Shown here: positions 58,846 to 64,000 of the stretch, in pieces | How the letters are laid out: every line of letters starts with the position of its first letter | Numbering within the stretch: position 1 is the first letter of the stretch | Source: Neorhizobium sp. SHOUNA12A | GTDB taxonomy: Bacteria; Pseudomonadota; Alphaproteobacteria; Rhizobiales; Rhizobiaceae | NCBI RefSeq assembly: GCF_023006505.1 | Contig: NZ_JALBGV010000012.1 | Span: 41,931 to 105,930, forward strand | Length of the DNA: 64,000 nucleotides | Reading direction: 5' to 3' | Position numbers and translations under genes: made by a program | Notes under the pieces: model-generated | Databases searched by the model: none | What the model was told of the DNA's origin: nothing | Seen by the model: the letters and a program-made list of their open reading frames with translations, nothing else

Positions 58846-61800
58846 TCACTTTGTTTTGAGTTCCGCAAGCGAGCGTGACAGCAGTTCCGCAGGCAGCGTA
58901 ACCACCTGCGCCGACTCGGTATAGACCAGCACGCATTCGAAACTTTTCGCCGGATAAAGCGGCCGCAGGATTTCGCAATAGATGGCGAGCTGCGCCCGAT
59001 GCGAAAGCGGCACGTCCTCCAACGTTTTCGGCGGCACGCGATTGGTCTTGTAGTCGAGGATGATCACCCGGTTCTCGGTCACCACCAGCCGGTCGATGCG
59101 GCCGGAGATCGCGTAGTCACGGCCCTCGAGCGCCAGCGTACCCATGATCGAGACTTCCGACTGGCTGCGCTGCGAAAAGACCGGCCCGAGTTCGGCGTGC
59201 GAAAGCACCGACATGACGCTGGCGACGAGCTTTTCGCGCTCCGCCACCGGCCAGAAACGGGCGGCGCGGTCCGCATAACGGCGGGCGGCAGAGACACGTT
59301 CGGGCTCTGGAAAATCCGTCAGCATCTGCAGCATGCGGTGGACCAGCTTGCCCTTCTGCAGCGCCAGCCCGGCACTGTCCTTCTGATCGGCAAACAGCGG
59401 CGAAGTGACGATCAGGTCGTCCGCATCGTCATCGATCATCGTGCCGGCGCCGGAAGGGCTGAGCGGCCGCGGCAGGATCTTTTGCGCCGGCAGGGGGCGG
59501 GAGAGGCTTGCCGGAAGCGGCCTTCTGTCCGCTGCCGCGGCCTCCTTGTGCGCAGTCTTCGGTGCCCGGCCGGGAGCGGCCGGGAGGCGCCACCTGAAAC
59601 CGCCCCATTGGTCGTCGGAACCCTGAAACTCCGCCGCGCTGCAATGATGTTCGTCTGCGGCAAGCGCCTTGGAGATCATCGACTGCCAGGTATCTGGATT
59701 GTCGATCTTGCCGCGATAGCCGCAGACGATCAGCCGGTCGGCGGCTCGCGTCATGCCGACATAAAGCAGCCGGCGATATTCCTCCTCGGTCGAGGTCCTG
59801 ATCCGATCGTCATCGGCTGATGTCATCGCATTGGTCAGCATCTTGCCCGGAACCCAGGCCGGCACGCTGTCACCACCGATCCGGAGCAGCCGGAATTTTG
59901 GCACATGCGAGGAAATGAACGCCTTCGAGCCGCTGTCGACGAGGAACACCACCGGCGCCTCCAGGCCCTTGGAGGCGTGCACGGTCATGATCCGCACCTC
60001 GTTGCGACCGCCGTCCTGTTCGCGCTTCACCTCCGGCGATTCGATTTCCAGCGTCGAGATGAAGGCCTGCAGGCCCGGCAATCCATTGGTCTCGTGGTCG
60101 AGCGCAAAAGTCAGGAACTCGTCGAGAATGTCACCGGCCTCGGTCCCGAGCCGGCCAAGGAATTTCCGCCGCCCGCCCTGCGCGCCGAGAATCCGGGCAA
60201 ACAGATCGTGCGGGCTGAGCTGCCGCGAGAGGCTGAGAAGGTGCTGAAGCCGGTCGGCCGCATCGCGGAACCGGAGCGGCTGTTCGTCGCTCAGACGGTT
60301 GAGTTGCGTCCAGGCACTGATGTTCTCGACCCGCAGTGCCGCGACTTCGAAGACATCCTCCTCGGAGAGATTGAAGAGCGGGCTCTTGAGCAGCGCCGCC
60401 AGCGAAAGATCGTCCTGCGGCAGCAGCAGAAAGCGGCCAAGCGCCAGGAGATCCTGCACCGCGATATGGCTCGTCAGCCGCAGCCGGTCGGCGCCGGCGA
60501 CGGGAATATTGTCGCGGCGTTTCAGTGCCCGGGTCAGTGCATTGACGAAGGCGTCGCGCTTTCGGACCAGAACGAGGATGTCACCGGCCTCGATCGGCCG
60601 TTCGACGCCCTTTTCAATGATCGTTTCCTTGCCGATCATCTCCTCGATCCGGTTGGCGATCCGGCCGGCGAGAATGGCGGAAGGCGCCTTGTCGGGCGTC
60701 GAATCGAAAGGCGCCGTCCAGTCTTCCTCCTGCCCGGCGACTTCCGGCACTACCACGTCCCAGAGATCGACAGCGCCCGGGTGGCCGATCCGGTTGGAGC
60801 GGTGCTGCACCGGTTCGCCCAGCGCGCTGAGGCCCCGAAAATTCTCCTCCAGAGAAAACACCTGGTCGACGGCTGCGAGCACATCGGCCGTGGAGCGGAA
60901 GGAGAGGGGCAGCCGCACCGAGTGGAAGGCCTGGTCGCTGGCCCGCACCCGTTTTTCCGTCTCGCTGCGTTCTTCCGCAAACCGTTCCGGCCGGGCCCCC
61001 TGGAAGGAATAGATCGACTGCTTTTCGTCACCGACGGCAAAGATGGTGCGGCGGGTCTCGCGGGCGCTGGCGCCGGAATAGAAATCCTCCGCCAGCGACT
61101 TGATCACCGTCCACTGGATCGGGCTGGTGTCCTGCGCCTCGTCGACGAGAATGTGGTCTATTCCCTGGTCGAGCTTGTAATGCACCCAGGCGCCGACGCC
61201 GTCGCGGGTCAGAAGATCGGCGGTGCGGGCGATCAGGTCCTCGAAGTCGAGCAGGCTGCGTTGTTTCTTCAGGTCTTCGTAATCGTCGTTGAGGCGTTGC
61301 GCCAGCGTCAGCGCCGCCTTGGTAGCGAGGAACATCCGGACCAGCCGCAGTCGGTCGCGGCAAGCGACGACGTGGTTGCGGGCGGTGGCCACGGCATCGG
61401 CCAGTTCTGGTGCCGTCGTTGTCATCGCCTTGGCGATCAGCGAACTGTCGGCTTTCGGCTTGCCCTCGCGGGTGAGAAAGATCTGGTCGAGATGCTGGGC
61501 TCGCTTCAGGACATCCGGCTCCTTGGCGACAAGACGGAGACCATAGGCCACGTCCGTGACCTTCTGGCCGCCCTTCTGGTCGGCGAGCGCCAGATAGAGA
61601 TCGAGCGTCAGGCCGGAAAGCCCGGGCAGCGGCCAGTAGCCGGCTGCGATACTGTCTTCCGTATCGGCCGGGCCGAGCCCCAAGGCGTGCTTGAGTTCTA
61701 CGCCGATGCCGCCGTGCCGTTCGGCATGGGCAATGAAGCGGCGGATGGCGGTGCGCTTGGCGATGATGTCGCCGAGCAGCGTTTCGAGCCCGAATTCGTC

Positions 61801-62391
61801 TCCGAGATCCAGCACATGCGCAAAGGCTTCCGCGAGCACCGGGTCTTCTTCCGCAGAGGTCGCCGTCAGCAGCGAGCGGCGCGCATCGGCGAGCAGGGCA
61901 GAGGCGGCGCGGTCGTCGAGCACCGAAAAATGCCCGGCGACATTGGCTTCGAGCGGAAACTGGTGCAGCAGCGCTTCGCAGAAGGCGTGGATGGTCTGGA
62001 TCTTCAGCCCGCCCGGCGTTTCCAGCGCCTTGGCGAACAGTCTTCGCGCTTCGGCGAGCTTGAGGAAATCCGGCTCAGCACCTTCGATGCTGGCGATCCG
62101 CTTGCGCAGTTCTTCGTCGGAAAGCACCGTCCATTCCGAAAGCCGCTGGAAGACGCGGTTCGACATCTCCGATGCCGCGGCCTTGGTGTAGGTGAGGCAC
62201 AAGATGGACGAGGGCCGACAACCGGCGAGCAGCAGCCGGATAACCCGCTGGGTCAGCACATGCGTCTTCCCGGAACCGGCATTGGCCGAAACCCAGGCGG
62301 AACTTATGGGATCGGAGGCAAGCGATTGCTGCACCGTCGTCCAGTCGATCCACTTGATCGGATCGTCGCCTTCGGGAGCCAGGTCACTCAT
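58846..62391 (-). CDS. addA: Double-strand break repair helicase-nuclease AddA (alphaproteobacterial type)
   Basis: One half of the AddAB helicase-nuclease that processes double-strand breaks and starts RecA recombination. The 1181-residue product has Walker A SANAGSGKTHVLTQR near residue 38, UvrD-family motifs (VDEAQDTSP, GDEKQSIYSFQGA, MTVHASKGLEAPVVF, YVGMTRAADRL) and a C-terminal PD-(D/E)XK nuclease (GRIDRLVVTENRVIILDYKTNR). ATG 62391 overlaps the addB stop by eight bases, so the two are co-translated; upstream in-frame codons lie in addB. Confidence 0.95.
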   Translation of the reverse strand: MSDLAPEGDDPIKWIDWTTVQQSLASDPISSAWVSANAGSGKTHVLTQRVIRLLLAGCRPSSILCLTYTKAAASEMSNRVFQRLSEWTVLSDEELRKRIASIEGAEPDFLKLAEARRLFAKALETPGGLKIQTIHAFCEALLHQFPLEANVAGHFSVLDDRAASALLADARRSLLTATSAEEDPVLAEAFAHVLDLGDEFGLETLLGDIIAKRTAIRRFIAHAERHGGIGVELKHALGLGPADTEDSIAAGYWPLPGLSGLTLDLYLALADQKGGQKVTDVAYGLRLVAKEPDVLKRAQHLDQIFLTREGKPKADSSLIAKAMTTTAPELADAVATARNHVVACRDRLRLVRMFLATKAALTLAQRLNDDYEDLKKQRSLLDFEDLIARTADLLTRDGVGAWVHYKLDQGIDHILVDEAQDTSPIQWTVIKSLAEDFYSGASARETRRTIFAVGDEKQSIYSFQGARPERFAEERSETEKRVRASDQAFHSVRLPLSFRSTADVLAAVDQVFSLEENFRGLSALGEPVQHRSNRIGHPGAVDLWDVVVPEVAGQEEDWTAPFDSTPDKAPSAILAGRIANRIEEMIGKETIIEKGVERPIEAGDILVLVRKRDAFVNALTRALKRRDNIPVAGADRLRLTSHIAVQDLLALGRFLLLPQDDLSLAALLKSPLFNLSEEDVFEVAALRVENISAWTQLNRLSDEQPLRFRDAADRLQHLLSLSRQLSPHDLFARILGAQGGRRKFLGRLGTEAGDILDEFLTFALDHETNGLPGLQAFISTLEIESPEVKREQDGGRNEVRIMTVHASKGLEAPVVFLVDSGSKAFISSHVPKFRLLRIGGDSVPAWVPGKMLTNAMTSADDDRIRTSTEEEYRRLLYVGMTRAADRLIVCGYRGKIDNPDTWQSMISKALAADEHHCSAAEFQGSDDQWGGFRWRLPAAPGRAPKTAHKEAAAADRRPLPASLSRPLPAQKILPRPLSPSGAGTMIDDDADDLIVTSPLFADQKDSAGLALQKGKLVHRMLQMLTDFPEPERVSAARRYADRAARFWPVAEREKLVASVMSVLSHAELGPVFSQRSQSEVSIMGTLALEGRDYAISGRIDRLVVTENRVIILDYKTNRVPPKTLEDVPLSHRAQLAIYCEILRPLYPAKSFECVLVYTESAQVVTLPAELLSRSLAELKTK

Positions 62392-64000
62392 CGGCTTCCG
62401 CCTCCTCGTCGTCAGCCGTCGACCATTCGGCAACGCGGGCGAGATGGTCGTACTCGCCGCCGAAATCATTCTGGGCCATCGGCACGAGGCGGGATGCGAA
62501 GCCGGCTTCGCCATTGCGCAGCGTGATCACGAAGCGGGTGAGCTGCTCGATCGATTCGTCGGCCAGATCGATCGCCGATTTCGGCTGCCGCTTGGCCGTC
62601 GCGCTCGTCCCCTCGTTGTTGACCTTGTCCTCCCGGAACCGATCACCGGGACGAAGCCGGACATAGAGCAGATTGTCCGGCGTCAGCGAACCCGCACCCT
62701 TGAACGCCCCGGCCCTGAGCGCCGCCGCCTCAAGCCCGAGCTGCGGATCGAGCAGCGCCCGAGCCTGGGATACCGAGGGGTTGAGACCGGTCTTGTAGTC
62801 GATGAGATCGGCGAGACCCGATCCCTTGATATCGATCCGGTCCGCGATACCAGTGACGCGGATACCGGCTGGCTCCAGCTCCCAGCCGGCCCCGACTTCC
62901 GTCATCGTCCTGCGGATATCCGGCGCGCGCTCGACTTCCCAATCCAGGAACGCGCGGGCGACTTCGACAAAACGGGGCCGCCAGACGCGGTCGATATGGA
63001 TTGGCAGTTGTTCGGCGTCGAACAATTCCTCGGTGATCCGGCGCATCGCCTCCCTTGCGGCAGGCGTACCGGGTTTATGGCCTTCGCGGGTATAACGGTC
63101 GATGATCGCGTGATAGAGCGTGCCGCGCTCGGAGGCGCCGGGATCTCGGTTGAACGGATCGAGCGGATCGAGTTTCAGGATGCGGCGGGCATAGATCGAA
63201 TACGGGTCACGGCGCAGGCGTCCAACCTCGCTGAAGGAATACTTTACCGGCTGCAGGTCCGCCGGAGGTTTCGGGGCCGGGCGCTTAGCGACCGGCTGGT
63301 TTTCCCCGGCATCGATCATCGAGGCCCAATCGCGGTACTGATGGCCGCGTGTCCGGAGTTCGTCCGCAAACTGCCGTCCACCCAAGGCCAGCAGCCTCTG
63401 CAGCCAGCGTGAAGCGACAGTTGGCGTGGATCCTTGGCGCATCGAGCGCGAAAGGATCAGATGGCGTGTCCCGCAGGCCATTTCGAAATCGTGGGCAAGC
63501 TGGCCGATCCGGCGTTCCGGCGGTTCCAGGCCCATGTCGGTCTTCATAGTGCGGGACAGGAACGGGTTGTTGACCGTCTGCCCCGGCCAGGACCCCTCGT
63601 TGAGCCCGCCGAGGATCATCGTATCGACGCTCTGCAGCCGGGCTTCGAGCGTGCCGAAGATGAAGATGCGCGGATGGCTGAGCGAACGGGGCTTTACCGC
63701 CTCGCCCGTTGTCAGCGCCATAACGATATCGATCCATTGCGGACCGTCCGCCTCCATCTGTCCGTCAGTCTCGATGACTTCGGAGAGCAGCCCGGCCAGC
63801 CGTTCGCCAGCCTCGCCAGACCAGAGAGCCGCAAGATCCCGCCGTTCATCGATGCAGATCGCTTCAAGCGCGCGGCCGGTGCGATCGGCCCATTCGGATA
63901 GCGTGAGTTTTGCCGTAAGGCCGCGCCCATCCGGCCGGCGGCGGACGAGGGCGGAAGCGAGCGGCTCGACCGCTTTCGCCAGCCGCTGCGCAAGATCGCG
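62384..64000 (-). CDS. addB: AddB, C-terminal part (5' end beyond window)
   Basis: The second AddAB subunit, here 538 residues to the C-terminus, open to the window edge. It has the inactive-helicase-like core (GGLNEGSWPGQTVNNPFLSR, LILSRSMRQGSTPTVASRWL) and a PD-(D/E)XK nuclease, GIADRIDIKGSGLADLIDYKTG. Where Bacillus AddB begins its iron-sulfur cluster with CPF, this reads DPYSIYARRILKL. Only two cysteines are seen in the whole visible part, so the cluster appears absent. This agrees with the separate alphaproteobacterial AddB family. Confidence 0.92.
   Translation of the reverse strand, partial: RDLAQRLAKAVEPLASALVRRRPDGRGLTAKLTLSEWADRTGRALEAICIDERRDLAALWSGEAGERLAGLLSEVIETDGQMEADGPQWIDIVMALTTGEAVKPRSLSHPRIFIFGTLEARLQSVDTMILGGLNEGSWPGQTVNNPFLSRTMKTDMGLEPPERRIGQLAHDFEMACGTRHLILSRSMRQGSTPTVASRWLQRLLALGGRQFADELRTRGHQYRDWASMIDAGENQPVAKRPAPKPPADLQPVKYSFSEVGRLRRDPYSIYARRILKLDPLDPFNRDPGASERGTLYHAIIDRYTREGHKPGTPAAREAMRRITEELFDAEQLPIHIDRVWRPRFVEVARAFLDWEVERAPDIRRTMTEVGAGWELEPAGIRVTGIADRIDIKGSGLADLIDYKTGLNPSVSQARALLDPQLGLEAAALRAGAFKGAGSLTPDNLLYVRLRPGDRFREDKVNNEGTSATAKRQPKSAIDLADESIEQLTRFVITLRNGEAGFASRLVPMAQNDFGGEYDHLARVAEWSTADDEEAEADE

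Noticed and set aside
59905..62526. Long plus-strand frame of about 870 codons
   Set aside because: Mirror of addA, which has full helicase and nuclease motifs.

Overview
The window reads as a stretch of alphaproteobacterial chromosome, most likely from the Rhizobiaceae (Rhizobium/Agrobacterium/Neorhizobium type). Reasons: high-GC coding bias; a partition operon mnmE-mnmG-rsmG-parA-parB next to rho, hemJ and hemE; alpha-type AddA/AddB; a giant NAD-glutamate dehydrogenase; a TrcR (DUF1013) regulator; PPDK-regulatory protein; a Tim44-like protein; and rhizobial intergenic palindromes. No rRNA, tRNA, CRISPR, prophage or complete insertion sequence is visible. Almost everything is core genome.

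Layout. 1-5005: end of an MHS-type transporter, asd with a long leader, a lytic transglycosylase, carbonic anhydrase and pyridoxal kinase. 5180-11363: NAD-glutamate dehydrogenase and a UMF1-type transporter. 11387-11533: an inverted-repeat element between convergent genes. 11566-17428 (minus): purH, a heparinase-like protein, rsmB and htpX. 17546-23486: an SDHAF4-like protein, a secreted nuclease, an Excalibur protein, then acs and prpE on either side of trcR. 23593-28629: yggS and the overlapping leuS-lptE-holA operon. 28640-37319 (all minus): parB, parA, rsmG, mnmG, mnmE, rho, hemJ, hemE. 37320-37723: AT-rich gap with DnaA boxes, the best candidate for the chromosomal replication origin. 37724-41329 (all plus): PPDK regulator, maf, aroE, coaE, dnaQ. 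41381-42458 (minus): secB and fxsA. 42585-47913 (plus): Tim44-like, mltA, smr, an XRE regulator, gyrB. 48053-52617: nitroreductase, FAH-family hydrolase, PHB depolymerase, DUF2852, a SprT/YgjP-like protease. 52618-53319: repeat-rich non-coding DNA. 53320-58371: trpFBA-accD-folC. 58453-64000 (minus): trxA, addA and part of addB.

The main theme is replication and segregation. Genes point away from the 37.5-kb gap in both directions, as expected on leading strands leaving an origin. ParA and ParB are encoded 7-9 kb to one side. At least six parS-like sites (core TTCACGTGAA) lie at about 30.9, 32.9, 39.2, 48.0 (two copies) and 51.8 kb, plus a weaker one at 35.7 kb. Two of them are the same 16-mer and both begin on a stop codon. 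Two others flank a DnaA-box-like sequence behind gyrB.

The least expected item is upstream of asd. A 39-codon reading frame at 1068-1187 has its own ribosome binding site and a C-terminus made almost only of Lys and Thr, end products of the pathway that Asd serves. It is followed by sequences that could pair with the asd ribosome binding site. This resembles an attenuation leader and I know of no description of it.

Gene functions come from recognisable motifs and family resemblance. Regulatory proposals (origin, leader, promoters) are inferences from sequence pattern only.
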